Assembly (NCBI GenBank): GCA_902491395.1
Contig: CABUHO010000001.1
Coordinates: 81,233 to 145,232 of the forward strand
Direction of reading: 5' to 3'
Origin: an uncultured Collinsella sp.
GTDB lineage: Bacteria > Actinomycetota > Coriobacteriia > Coriobacteriales > Coriobacteriaceae
Length of the DNA: 64,000 bases
Both the position numbers and the translations under genes were made by a program. The notes under the pieces are model-generated. The model worked only from the letters and a program-made list of their open reading frames with translations. It was not told where the DNA came from and ran no database searches. Each line of letters begins with the position of its first letter. The first letter of the stretch is position 1. Shown here one piece after another: positions 17,382 through 26,892 of the stretch.

Positions 17382-20300
17382 TTACTGAACGAGATAACCG
17401 GAAGAGGTAATGTAGGCATCCTCCACAGACTTAATGCCCGAAGCGGGAAACGCCTGGATAGATATCTTCTTGGCCTTGGGCAACGTAACCGTGATGCTGT
17501 AGGTTCCATCGACCTCGACGGGACCAAACTCCTCAAGCGTTACGGAATCGACCGATAACGCGGGCGACAGGTTGCCGATGCAATAGGCAATCTTTGTCTT
17601 GGGCAACGTGAAGGAGCCGCCCTCTTGGGCCGAAAATGTGAACGTGGACTCTCGAGGACCAAAGAGTTTCTTGCTATCCGTGCGCTCGTAGCATACGTGT
17701 GCATGACGACGTTCAAAAATCTGCTGTGCGGGATCCGAGAACTCAAAACTGCCCACACTGCCCTTACGCGAAAAGACCGAAACGTAAAGCCTCTGTCCGT
17801 CGGGTGCCGGCACGGTCAGGCAGCCATCGCGCTCCCAGTTTTTCTTGGACACGGGTCGCGGTTGGCACGAGGAGTCCGAAAGGTCGTCCACAAAACTCGT
17901 CTCGCTCACGGCAACACTAAATCCCGTCACCGCGCGGTCCTTTACCGAGACATAGATAAGCAGCTTGCCGTTTGCCTCCTCGATGGAGTCGATACTCACC
18001 TTGCCGCCGTTTGACACACGAGCCTTGGCGCCCACGATAGCGGAGCTACCGCAAACCGTGGCCGCAAAGAAGTAAAGGACCTCATCGCTCTTCCAGGTGA
18101 GCGTGCCTTTGCCCGGCCCGGCAACGTTCACGCTCACAACTTCAAAGTCTCGCTCGAGCGACGCCACATCGGACGTCGATCCCGGCTGGGGAATGGATTT
18201 GGCGTCCACGGAGCCAAAGAAACGCACCTCGGCGCCAACATCCTCCCACTCAAGATCAAAGACGCCTTCCGCGCCCTTATGAGCACGCGAGACAAGGCCG
18301 TCTACATAGCGTGTAGCATCGAGCGGGGTCGCCTCGAATGTCTGCGGATGCGTCTGGCGACGGCCCAAGCCAACGATATCGAAGGAAGCACTCATCTCGT
18401 AGTGATACGTCACGCCGTCCGTAAGGCCGCCGATAACGTAGTGACCACCAGATGGGACGGTAATGGGGTCCCCGCCATCGAGCGGCGTAATCTGAACGGT
18501 CGCACTCGACGGCAGCGGCTTCCAAGACACCTCGATCTGTTCATGCGCCGGCATAAAGCGCACGTCCGTAAGGTCGGGCGCAAGAGCGATAACCTCGCTC
18601 GTAGCAGGCTGGGAACGCACACCGACGCGTACGACAACCACCTTGTATGCAAGAGCACACCCCTGGGGAGCATGCTCGTGGGTATATGAGGGCTGATCAG
18701 TCGTGCCAAGGAGCTGATCGCCAGAAGAACCGTCACCCTCGACAACGTAGACCTCGTACACAAGCGCACCGCGCGAACGACTCGGCTGCCAAACAAGACT
18801 TACGGTCGAAGTCTCGGCATTGCCGCGAGCCTCCAAGTTGGAAACCGGCTGCGGGGCGTGCGACGCAAGGAACGAACGGGCAGCGGCGTGGTCGGCGCAG
18901 CGAGCGAGCGCCTGCTCACAGAGCTCGGCTGCCTCCTCCGCATCTGCCGTCCCCTGAGCTTGACGCACAAGATCGTCCGCCTCGGCTACGCCCGAAGAAA
19001 CTTCTGCCTCACGCGCCTTTAGATAGGCAGCATCGACGCCCGGTACGAGCAAGGCGCGCCTTAAGAGTCCATCTGCCTCCGCAAAGCGACGCTCCGCAAT
19101 GGCAGACGTGAGCTTGGCACCCAAATCGCCCGCAGCAGCCTGGAGCTGAGCGACTTTTGTGTCGATCTCGGCAACACGGGGCAAGGACGGCCACGCCGAG
19201 CGTGCCTGAGCGAGGTTTGCCTTCGCACCCTCAAAGTTAAGCCAGCCCGCAAGCTTATCGGCAGCGTCGCACAGGCGCTCCGCATCCTCGATGGCCGCAC
19301 CCAAAGGCGCACCGCAGCCGGGACAGCGGTCATTGGTGTTGGCATATTTCTTGTGACACGAGGGGCACTCGAGCATGAGCGGCAAGCCGCAGCGACCGCA
19401 CGTGGCAGCAGACTTGTCGTTCATATGACCACAGCGGCACTGAACAAGCGAGTCGAGCTCTGCATCTCGCTCAAGCGAAATGCCCTTCTTTTTGCAGTGA
19501 CCAACGAGCAGGGAACGCGCCTCGGTCTTGTCTGCCACAAAGGGAGCAAGGGTCTCAACGGCAGCACGTTGCTGCTCGACCCTTAAGCTGTTGTCCGAGA
19601 ACGATGCGAGCTCGTCGAGCTCATCAAAGACACGGTTGAGCTTAAGGCGATTGAGGCATGCGTCATACTCTTTACGAGCGTCGTCTGTGCCAAAGGCCTT
19701 GCGGCACAGGGCCTCAAGGCTCGCCGCGGCCGCCTGCTCGGGCGTGTTGGCGCGGAACGATCCCGCCACCTGCTTTGCCTTCGCAAGCAGGTCTGCACTC
19801 GGGGCGCGATAGGGGTCGGCACAACCATCTGGGCAAGCAAAGTCGTACAGATCGCTTTTGCCCAGGGCAATAAGATCCGTCTCCTTTTTATAGCCCGCCC
19901 AACCAGGAAGTTTATCTTCCATGTAGCGTTTGTAGACATCGTTTGATCCGTCGTTGGTAGATGCGGTGGCACCGCCCTCGGCAACCGTATACTTAAGCTC
20001 GGCGGCACGCTTGCGCACAAGGGCCTCATCCACCTGATACTCGACGCCAAAGTGGGTTTTCTTAATGCGCTTCTTGGTCTTGTTGCAGATAAGGTCCAGC
20101 TGACCGGCAGAAATCTGATTGTTTTCCGCCGCCGCCTCGAGCACCGGATCGAGCGCTCCGTTCACAACCTTAAGAGCATTTGCCGCAATGGCAGAGACCT
20201 GGGCCTCGTTGCCATCGGCAAAGGCTTTCTCCATGTTGGGGACCTCGCCCAAGAAGCGCTTGTAGATAATCTGGTCCGTACCGCGCGAAGCCTTAGGACC

Positions 20301-20405
20301 CCACGCCACGCGTGCGTCCGCAAGCAGCTGCCGGAGCTTTTCCTGTGAGGGAACGGGGTCAAGCGGCGCGCCAACGACGAGCAGCAAGTTAAGTTCTTGT
20401 TCCAT
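17382..20405 (-). CDS. Large zinc-ribbon and FN3 protein
   Basis: 1007 aa with no signal peptide. Residues 1-300 are helical and unrecognised. Residues 323-364 carry two successive zinc ribbons (CRCG...CGRCG and CPSCH...CPGCG). Residues about 370-520 are Ala-rich helices consistent with TPR-like repeats. From about 525 there are at least two beta-sandwich segments resembling fibronectin type III (for example LVWQPSRSRGALVYEVYVV), followed by further beta-rich sequence to the end. It lies 11 bp after the Hsp70-VWA gene, suggesting a client, scaffold or adaptor for that chaperone. The start has AGGGGG at the right distance. Confidence 0.8.
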   Translation of the reverse strand: MEQELNLLLVVGAPLDPVPSQEKLRQLLADARVAWGPKASRGTDQIIYKRFLGEVPNMEKAFADGNEAQVSAIAANALKVVNGALDPVLEAAAENNQISAGQLDLICNKTKKRIKKTHFGVEYQVDEALVRKRAAELKYTVAEGGATASTNDGSNDVYKRYMEDKLPGWAGYKKETDLIALGKSDLYDFACPDGCADPYRAPSADLLAKAKQVAGSFRANTPEQAAAASLEALCRKAFGTDDARKEYDACLNRLKLNRVFDELDELASFSDNSLRVEQQRAAVETLAPFVADKTEARSLLVGHCKKKGISLERDAELDSLVQCRCGHMNDKSAATCGRCGLPLMLECPSCHKKYANTNDRCPGCGAPLGAAIEDAERLCDAADKLAGWLNFEGAKANLAQARSAWPSLPRVAEIDTKVAQLQAAAGDLGAKLTSAIAERRFAEADGLLRRALLVPGVDAAYLKAREAEVSSGVAEADDLVRQAQGTADAEEAAELCEQALARCADHAAARSFLASHAPQPVSNLEARGNAETSTVSLVWQPSRSRGALVYEVYVVEGDGSSGDQLLGTTDQPSYTHEHAPQGCALAYKVVVVRVGVRSQPATSEVIALAPDLTDVRFMPAHEQIEVSWKPLPSSATVQITPLDGGDPITVPSGGHYVIGGLTDGVTYHYEMSASFDIVGLGRRQTHPQTFEATPLDATRYVDGLVSRAHKGAEGVFDLEWEDVGAEVRFFGSVDAKSIPQPGSTSDVASLERDFEVVSVNVAGPGKGTLTWKSDEVLYFFAATVCGSSAIVGAKARVSNGGKVSIDSIEEANGKLLIYVSVKDRAVTGFSVAVSETSFVDDLSDSSCQPRPVSKKNWERDGCLTVPAPDGQRLYVSVFSRKGSVGSFEFSDPAQQIFERRHAHVCYERTDSKKLFGPRESTFTFSAQEGGSFTLPKTKIAYCIGNLSPALSVDSVTLEEFGPVEVDGTYSITVTLPKAKKISIQAFPASGIKSVEDAYITSSGYLVQ

Positions 20406-20416
20406 AAATAAGCCCC

Positions 20417-22564
20417 CTAAATGCTGATGCCAGAACCGCTCGAGATAGAGCGACCGATGCTCGAAAATGCAGTGCCAAGTTCAGAGAAATCAAAGAGGCC
20501 CGCGTAGCTATCGGAGGTGGAGATCTTCTTGAGGAATTCCAGGTTGGCGCCAGGGGTGCCGATGCCGATAATGGTTACGCCGCCCATCTTGAGTTCCTTA
20601 GAATCCTGCACGGCCTTAACGGTATTCATCCAGGCACCATCGGTAAGAATGAGGAGAACGTCCGCTTGCGCGTCGCTCGTATCCATTTTTGTATCTAACC
20701 AATCCGCATAAACGCCCAACGGGTTGTCCGTTCCTCCGCCGCATTTATAAGCGAGCTCGGAACGAAAACCCCTATCGCTATCGCTCGTGAGCATCGCAAC
20801 TTTGTCGTAATCCAGCGTTGGATCACAGCAGACTTTTGCATTAGACCCAAAGTACATCACGCCAACTCGGACGCCCGACCCTTCAACGGAATCGAGGAAC
20901 GCCGTCGCGGCCTTCTCAGCGGCCTTAAAACCCCCGCCGTACATCGAGCCAGAGACATCGACACAGATCATGACGCGCGCGTCGACATGGCCGTGCCTCT
21001 CCACCTTGACGTCGTTGTCAGTCGGCGCCCTGAGGAAACGAGAGAGGTCTGTCTCGACCTCGGCGCGCTCCACCTTGAGCGCCTTGCCGGAGGACGCGAG
21101 CGTGGCGCCCACCTCGATCGTGGCGTTCTCCGTGTAGGAGTAGGACACCCTGACGCGCGTCTCGCGGCCGCGCTCGCCGGGGATCTTGGGCACCACGTAC
21201 TTGCCCACCACCGTGTTGTTGAGCGGCGCCGGGTCGTCTCCCTGCAGGAGGTAGACCTCGAGCGAGCCGGGGTGGCTCGGCGTGGCGCCCACGGCGTACT
21301 CGCGGCTGTTCGTGGCCGGGATGGGCGTGTTCTTGGCGATGATGGTGGAGTTCACGTAGCGCGAACGGTCTTCGCTCTCCGCAATCATGCCCATAGAGTG
21401 CGCGGTGCAGTCCACCAGCTTGGGAAGAGCGCCCAAAGAGAAGCGCGGGGCGGCGGCAGAAGCGCCGGGGAGCGAGAACGTGGTGCCGCACTTTTGGGCC
21501 GCATACACGGCAGCGCCCAGGGCCACGGCCTCGTCGGGGTTAACGTTGCCGCCAATGGGACCACTGCCCACCTTGCCGGTAAGGTACTCGCGCACCTGCG
21601 GCATCTTGGTGGAGCCGCCAACAAGAATGTAGCCGTCAACCTGCGCCCACGAAAGCCCCGCCTCACGCAGCGCCTCCTCACAGCAATCCGTTGTAAGCGT
21701 CAGCAGATGACGCGTAGCCTCCTCAAAGTCTTCGCGCGTGACCTCGATGGTGCCAGAAATGGACTCCGCCATAACGCGAGCACGCGTACGAGCACGGTTT
21801 GTAAGGTCGCGCTTGACCTGTTCGGATACAACGGCAAGCGTATTAATGTCGGAAGGCGTGAGGTCCGACTCAACATCGTCGCGGTCCAGTCCCTTGGCAT
21901 CGCAAAGTTGATCCAGAATAAAGTCCGAGAGGGCGCTATCCCACTGGCGACCGCCCAACTGGTGATTGCCAGTAGAAGACAAAACGCGAATCTCGCGCCC
22001 TGAGAGCCTAGCTACCGTCACATCGAACGTGCCGCCACCCAGATCGTAGATGAGAATTGTACGCTCGCCAGCGGCATCCGCACTCATAAGTCCGTAGGCG
22101 TAGGCAGCGGCCGAAGGCTCGTTCAGCGTACCCAGGGCGCGCACGCCCGTACGCCGCAGGGCCTCGAGCGTTGCCTCGCGCTGAGGTGCTTCAAAGTATG
22201 CGGGCACCGTCACCACGGCAGAATCAATCTGGACATTGTTGGCGCGAGAAACATCTGCAATCAGATGGCGCAAAAACGTGGACGAAAGCGTGGTCGCGTC
22301 GAATTCGCAACCGCGCAGGTACTCCACGTAACCGGCATTGCCCATATTCGTCTTGTAAAAGGAGGCCACATTGGCATCGCCCATGAGCTGGGCCTCCTTG
22401 GCCGCCTCGCCGCAGGCGACCGACCCGTCTTCAGCGATGGCGACCACGGAGGGGGTCGTGTGCTCGCCAGACGAATTGGGGAGAATCCTGGGCTCGCCAT
22501 CCGCACCCACGCACGCAACAGCGCTAAACGTCGTCCCCAGATCGATACCTACCGCGATACCCAT
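20417..22564 (-). CDS. Hsp70-VWA fusion protein
   Basis: 715 aa. Residues 1-370 are an Hsp70/actin-type ATPase: phosphate 1 motif GIDLGTTFS at 6-14, phosphate 2 motif YDLGGGTFDV near 173-182 and VGGSTKMP near 318. A short substrate-domain-like beta region follows, then a von Willebrand A domain in place of the helical lid. Its MIDAS residues are complete: DVSGS at 536-540, Thr in GGGTD near 612 and LTDGA near 641. VWA domains bind protein partners through a metal ion. The stretch around 20965-21365 is much more GC-rich than the rest of the gene. It lies 35 bp after the second Hsp70 gene. Confidence 0.92.
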   Translation of the reverse strand: MGIAVGIDLGTTFSAVACVGADGEPRILPNSSGEHTTPSVVAIAEDGSVACGEAAKEAQLMGDANVASFYKTNMGNAGYVEYLRGCEFDATTLSSTFLRHLIADVSRANNVQIDSAVVTVPAYFEAPQREATLEALRRTGVRALGTLNEPSAAAYAYGLMSADAAGERTILIYDLGGGTFDVTVARLSGREIRVLSSTGNHQLGGRQWDSALSDFILDQLCDAKGLDRDDVESDLTPSDINTLAVVSEQVKRDLTNRARTRARVMAESISGTIEVTREDFEEATRHLLTLTTDCCEEALREAGLSWAQVDGYILVGGSTKMPQVREYLTGKVGSGPIGGNVNPDEAVALGAAVYAAQKCGTTFSLPGASAAAPRFSLGALPKLVDCTAHSMGMIAESEDRSRYVNSTIIAKNTPIPATNSREYAVGATPSHPGSLEVYLLQGDDPAPLNNTVVGKYVVPKIPGERGRETRVRVSYSYTENATIEVGATLASSGKALKVERAEVETDLSRFLRAPTDNDVKVERHGHVDARVMICVDVSGSMYGGGFKAAEKAATAFLDSVEGSGVRVGVMYFGSNAKVCCDPTLDYDKVAMLTSDSDRGFRSELAYKCGGGTDNPLGVYADWLDTKMDTSDAQADVLLILTDGAWMNTVKAVQDSKELKMGGVTIIGIGTPGANLEFLKKISTSDSYAGLFDFSELGTAFSSIGRSISSGSGISI

Positions 22565-22599
22565 ATCGTCTCCCTCAACTCATCTGTCTACTTAGTGTT

Positions 22600-24291
22600 T
22601 TAAAGCACCATCTGCATGGCCGTTGCCTTGGAGCGTGCTTCGCGAATCTCGTCCTCGGTAAGGCCGCCCTTGACCTCGACCTCGACCTCACAAGACTGAC
22701 CAGACGTAGGCTCCACGGCACGAACGTCGAGGATACCCTGCTCGCTCAAAATAAACGTCACGTCAATAGGAGAACCCTTAGGCAGGTTGGTGCCCGAAAG
22801 ATCGATGGAAGCGGACGCAAGGGCGTCACGATCCTTCTCGACCTTCTCCTGCTCGGCATCGTTCTCATAGACCTGAACGAGAACGGACGTCTGTCCAGCC
22901 TCGGACGTACCAAAGCGCTGGGTGTTTTCGTAAGCGCCCTTCTCGGGATCAATCTTCTGGTTCTTAAGAATCAGGTTGAAGATACAGGGGGTACCCGAGT
23001 CATCCAGCGCTTCGACGCCATAGCTCTTCGACGTGACAACGGAGATCTTGATTGCCGAAGCGGCGTCCTCGGGATTAACGAACGTCATAGCCAGGTTGTT
23101 AGCGCCAACGTTCTGCTGCTGCTTAACTTCCTGCGTCTGCTGGTCGACAACCTCAACCGTCTCCTCGGAAGTGCCCTCCTGCTCGGCCTTGTGATACAGC
23201 ATGCTGGCGAGCTGGGCGGCATAGCGGGCAGCGCCCTTTGCCACGGCCTCATCGGGATCGTTAATAGCCTGCTCAAGGTCGGGGAACTCCTGCTTGAGAC
23301 GGTCGGCAACCTGACGCATACGCGTAGAGCCACCCACGAGTAAAATCTTGGTGGGGTTATGGCCCTTAGCCTTAGCGCCATCCAAACAGGTACGCATGAT
23401 GTCGATGGTGCGGGAGAGCAAATCGGACGTCATGTCGTTAAAGTCATCGATGGTGAGGCTGATTTTTTGGGGGCGACCCGTAAAGTTCAGAACCGCGTTG
23501 GCGCTGTCCTTAGACGTAAGGGCAAACTTGAGCTTCTCGGCTTCGCCCTGGAGCTGCTGGTCGGCATACTCGTCAAACACGTCCTCGTCAGCGCCCGTCT
23601 TATCGCAGAACTCATCCTTGAGGTACGCAACGATAGCGGCATCCCAGTCGCCGCCACCCAGGTTTTTATCACCCTGGTTGCAGACGACCTCGATATTCTT
23701 AGAGCCATCGCCGTGACTGAACGAAACCGCGGAGACATCAAAGGTACCACCGCCCAAGTCGTAGACGATAACGTCCTCGTCCTTATCGCTCTTGTCGCAG
23801 CCATAGTTAATAGCGGCAGCAACAGGCTCCTGCACCGTACCGTACACATTGAGGCCGGCGATCTTTGCCGCAGCAAGTGTAGCCTGCGTCTCGGCATCGC
23901 CAAAGTAGGCAGGAACGGTAATTACGCAGCCATCGTAGCCCATGGGCATGTTCTGAGAAGCATCGAAGGTGAGCTTCTTGAGCACATAGGCAGAAATCTG
24001 CTCGGGAGAGTAAGCCTCGCCGTCAACGGTGATGGCGACGGGATTGTCGCCGATGATGCGCTTAACAAAGGACGCCGTGTAATCCGGGTCAATCAGAGCA
24101 TTGTCCTTGGCAGGCTGACCCACGTCGTACTTGGAGGGGTCATCCGGATCAAAGTGCACCACAGAGGGCGTGGTGTTGGAGCCCTCGGAGTTCTTGACTA
24201 CCACCGGGTTACCCGTCTCGTCGATGTAAGAGAGGCAAGAGTAGGTGGTACCCAGGTCGATGCCGATTACCGTTGTCTTCTCGTCACTCAT
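22600..24291 (-). CDS. Hsp70-family chaperone (DnaK-like)
   Basis: 563 aa, shorter than housekeeping DnaK (about 610-640). The ATPase is intact: GIDLGTTYS near residue 10, YDLGGGTFDV near 178 and LLVGGSTRM near 316. The substrate-binding beta domain is present but divergent (the region after GANNLAMTFVNPEDAAS), and the helical lid is reduced to a short C-terminal segment. It is followed on the operon by an Hsp70-VWA gene and preceded 43 bp upstream by a GrpE-like gene, so it appears to be a dedicated chaperone pair and not the housekeeping DnaK. No DnaJ is encoded nearby. Confidence 0.92.
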   Translation of the reverse strand: MSDEKTTVIGIDLGTTYSCLSYIDETGNPVVVKNSEGSNTTPSVVHFDPDDPSKYDVGQPAKDNALIDPDYTASFVKRIIGDNPVAITVDGEAYSPEQISAYVLKKLTFDASQNMPMGYDGCVITVPAYFGDAETQATLAAAKIAGLNVYGTVQEPVAAAINYGCDKSDKDEDVIVYDLGGGTFDVSAVSFSHGDGSKNIEVVCNQGDKNLGGGDWDAAIVAYLKDEFCDKTGADEDVFDEYADQQLQGEAEKLKFALTSKDSANAVLNFTGRPQKISLTIDDFNDMTSDLLSRTIDIMRTCLDGAKAKGHNPTKILLVGGSTRMRQVADRLKQEFPDLEQAINDPDEAVAKGAARYAAQLASMLYHKAEQEGTSEETVEVVDQQTQEVKQQQNVGANNLAMTFVNPEDAASAIKISVVTSKSYGVEALDDSGTPCIFNLILKNQKIDPEKGAYENTQRFGTSEAGQTSVLVQVYENDAEQEKVEKDRDALASASIDLSGTNLPKGSPIDVTFILSEQGILDVRAVEPTSGQSCEVEVEVKGGLTEDEIREARSKATAMQMVL

Positions 24292-24334
24292 GATTATTTC
24301 CTTCCTTTAATGGTGACTAGGCTGAATGAGACGA

Positions 24335-25135
24335 TTAAGCTCCTGCCTGCTCGTCGTCTTTGTCTGATTGCTGTTCGGGCTCGACAAAGCCCTTTTTATA
24401 CGTATACGCGCGGACATATGCCGGATCGAGAACGGACCCCGAAAGCTCGTATCCCGGAGAAAGGACTTCGATAATGACACCGCGTTTTTCTGGGTCGCCC
24501 GTTAAGGTGCGTGGCATAGCCAGCGTATGACGACCACTTTCAAACCGATCTCCAGGTTCAGGCGCAAACGAGGTGACGCCAAAATCGCAAAGAACCTCAA
24601 CGAGCATGTCGCGATAGACGGAGAGATCCTCCGCCTGCTGCTGAGCCGCATCCCCCTCAACGGTGCCAAGATAGGCTAGCGTCTTGTTCATGGCATCAAC
24701 CACCGACGTCACGCGCTTAAGCAGGGGCGTGGTGATTTTTTCGTACACGCCGGAGCGATACCGCTCAATTTCTGCACTGTTGCTCTTGAGCACTTCCTCC
24801 TCAAAGGTGGTGCGATCAATCTTCTGACGGAAGAGCCCTGTTAGTTGAGCAATCCCCTCATCCAAAGCATCGAGGCGACGCCCCAGCTCCTCGGCAGGCA
24901 TAACGGGAGTCGACTCGCCAACTTCAACACCAGCAGTGGCATTCGCGTCGCAATCGCACTCCCCCTCCTCGACGGCTGTGTCGTCGGTGGCAGGCGTCCC
25001 AGTTTCAACGGGCTCGGCCGACTCCGCAGCAGGCTCGGCAGTCTCAACGGGTTCGCTTGCGCACCCCACCTCCTCGCACACAGGTTCTTCGGGCGCGACG
25101 TCCTCAAACGAGGGAACAAAAACATCGTCAGTCAT
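24335..25135 (-). CDS. GrpE-like nucleotide exchange factor
   Basis: 266 aa. An acidic low-complexity N-terminus (about 1-85) precedes a coiled-coil region (about 85-170) and a C-terminal beta domain. The segment RGVIIEVLSPGYELSGSVL followed by DPAYVRAYTY matches the GrpE beta-wing that inserts into the Hsp70 ATPase domain. GrpE releases ADP from Hsp70. The assignment rests on this segment, the coiled coil and the position directly upstream of an Hsp70 gene. The gene starts 6 bp after the membrane GTPase stop codon. The acidic head is longer than in typical GrpE. Confidence 0.8.
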   Translation of the reverse strand: MTDDVFVPSFEDVAPEEPVCEEVGCASEPVETAEPAAESAEPVETGTPATDDTAVEEGECDCDANATAGVEVGESTPVMPAEELGRRLDALDEGIAQLTGLFRQKIDRTTFEEEVLKSNSAEIERYRSGVYEKITTPLLKRVTSVVDAMNKTLAYLGTVEGDAAQQQAEDLSVYRDMLVEVLCDFGVTSFAPEPGDRFESGRHTLAMPRTLTGDPEKRGVIIEVLSPGYELSGSVLDPAYVRAYTYKKGFVEPEQQSDKDDEQAGA

Positions 25136-25141
25136 GTTCGT

Positions 25142-26680
25142 CTACCTCTTCTTCCTTCGATCGATCTCGAGCTGCTGGGCATAAGAAACAGCGTTCTCAA
25201 CGGGGAGGGAAATCGCCGTGGCAAACGTCGGGTCTGCCTGGCCCGCAATCCATGCAAACGGCTCGACAACGCCCTTGGGATCGTAAGCACCGGCGAGACG
25301 CTCGTGACCAACAGCAGAGGCCGCAAAGAAGCGATACGAGCGGAAGCTCGCCTTAAGCGACGTCAAGAAGTTGCCCATGCCGTATTCGAGCAGGAAATCG
25401 CGAAGCACGGCATCCTGTGCGTCGGCGGCAGGACACTCGGGATTTGCAGCAAGATACGCATCGCAGGCAGCCTGTCCGATTTTTTCATCCAAGCCCGGAA
25501 GATCCGTCTTGCTGAGCACCACGGCAAGGGGCATGGCAAATCTGCCCTGACGATCTGGCTTGGCAACGCTTTTGACCTTCTCAATCAAGGAAGCCAAAAC
25601 GTCATCGGGGTTCGAGCGACCAGAGACGGCAGCGTCCGTTGCCGAAAGTCCTTCCTCGAGCTCGCTTGCCAAATCCGGGATGCTCATGGGATCCACCAGC
25701 AGCACGGCACCCTCGGCGTATGCGTACTGAAGCTGGTCCTCGTGCTCGTCGTTATTAAGGAAGGTCTCACCGGCGACGTCGTAGAGATGGATTAGACGGT
25801 CGGGATCAAGCCCGTCCTTGCGGACAAAGACACTCAGCGAGAACGCGGAGGCGCGCTTGACGTCGGAGTCCTCGCTCGTCATGCTCGCATCGCCCGATTG
25901 ATAAATCTTCTCGAGCTCGGAGAAGAGCCCTCGCTTGCTATCGTCGAGAAAATCGGTGTCATAGCCCTGCTGAGCAGCGCGGTCGAGCACGAGATCGTGA
26001 GCAAGCGCCGCGATGTAGGAGGTCTTTCCTACCGAACGGCCGCCAACAACGGGAATAGACATCGTTCTGGCCTCGCCCGAAGCGACCGAATGAGCGCAAT
26101 TGGGATTAGGGCAGCACTGCTCCAAGTCAGAGCGATGGATGGTCGACCCATCAGGCCCCTTAGCAGACGCAAAGAAGGTACACGGGAGCTTTTGGCCGCA
26201 CTCGCACACGTGCGTATAGAAGCCGAACGTGTTGGGACGAAGGTAGGAATGGACCTTGCCGCACTTGGGGCAAACATACCCAGGGGTCGGCCAAACATGC
26301 TTGCACTGCTCGCAGACAAACTCCATCTTGCGCGTTTTGCGATACCAAGCATCCAACGCGCGCGAGAGACCAAAGAGGATGTAAACGAGCACCATTACGA
26401 CCATGATGACGGCCGAATGAATGAATGCAAAGATTACCGTTCCCGCAACGCCCGCAACAAGAAACGAGAGGAAGCAGATGCCCCACAGGATCTTGTGTAT
26501 AAAGCCGCCGTTGTAGAGCTCGGTAATTAATTCCCCGCGCGTAACCCTGTTAAGAACAATCGCCTCTCGAATCGTCGCTCCAAGATCAGAGAAACCCTTA
26601 TCGAGCCAGTACTCAGCACGAGAAGGCTCGGGCGGCAAAAGAGCAGCCGTCTGGTTATAGCGCTCGTCAGTCAATGCCAT
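25142..26680 (-). CDS. Membrane zinc-finger GTPase, copy 2
   Basis: 512 aa. Two hydrophobic segments at about 63-105 anchor it in the membrane. Cysteine pairs follow (C123/C126, C137/C140, C159/C161, C189/C190...C195), probably zinc ribbons. The GTPase domain has Walker A GGRSVGKT at 213-220, a YDVAGE motif as DxxG near 314 and LSKTD in the guanine-specificity position. The layout parallels the GTPase at 16074, and it fits the double-GTPase type 2 group by character. It shares 10 bp with the upstream two-TM gene, and the GrpE-like gene begins 6 bp after its stop. Likely the membrane-side GTPase of the system. Confidence 0.85.
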   Translation of the reverse strand: MALTDERYNQTAALLPPEPSRAEYWLDKGFSDLGATIREAIVLNRVTRGELITELYNGGFIHKILWGICFLSFLVAGVAGTVIFAFIHSAVIMVVMVLVYILFGLSRALDAWYRKTRKMEFVCEQCKHVWPTPGYVCPKCGKVHSYLRPNTFGFYTHVCECGQKLPCTFFASAKGPDGSTIHRSDLEQCCPNPNCAHSVASGEARTMSIPVVGGRSVGKTSYIAALAHDLVLDRAAQQGYDTDFLDDSKRGLFSELEKIYQSGDASMTSEDSDVKRASAFSLSVFVRKDGLDPDRLIHLYDVAGETFLNNDEHEDQLQYAYAEGAVLLVDPMSIPDLASELEEGLSATDAAVSGRSNPDDVLASLIEKVKSVAKPDRQGRFAMPLAVVLSKTDLPGLDEKIGQAACDAYLAANPECPAADAQDAVLRDFLLEYGMGNFLTSLKASFRSYRFFAASAVGHERLAGAYDPKGVVEPFAWIAGQADPTFATAISLPVENAVSYAQQLEIDRRKKR

Positions 26681-26880
26681 AATCGCTGGCTCCTGTTCGA
26701 ATCAATCGCGTTTTTCTTAAATGCAGCCGCGTAATTCTTGAAGGCCTTAAAAACGCCATATGCGCAGAAGCTCAGAATGATAGCGCCAAGAACAAAGGTG
26801 ATCTGGGCTTGAAAAGTCCTCACGATCGCGTAGATGACAGCCAAAAGGAACAGAACGGCAACAATTCCAAATAACGCCAT
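26671..26880 (-). CDS. Small two-TM protein
   Basis: 69 aa with two hydrophobic segments (about 3-20 and 27-45) and a basic, polar C-terminus. It starts with a GAGGAGA ribosome binding site, and its stop overlaps the start of the membrane GTPase gene by 10 bp, so the two are translationally coupled. Probably a membrane partner of the GTPase. No known family. Confidence 0.75.
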   Translation of the reverse strand: MALFGIVAVLFLLAVIYAIVRTFQAQITFVLGAIILSFCAYGVFKAFKNYAAAFKKNAIDSNRSQRLWH

Positions 26881-26892
26881 GCTTGTCTCCTC

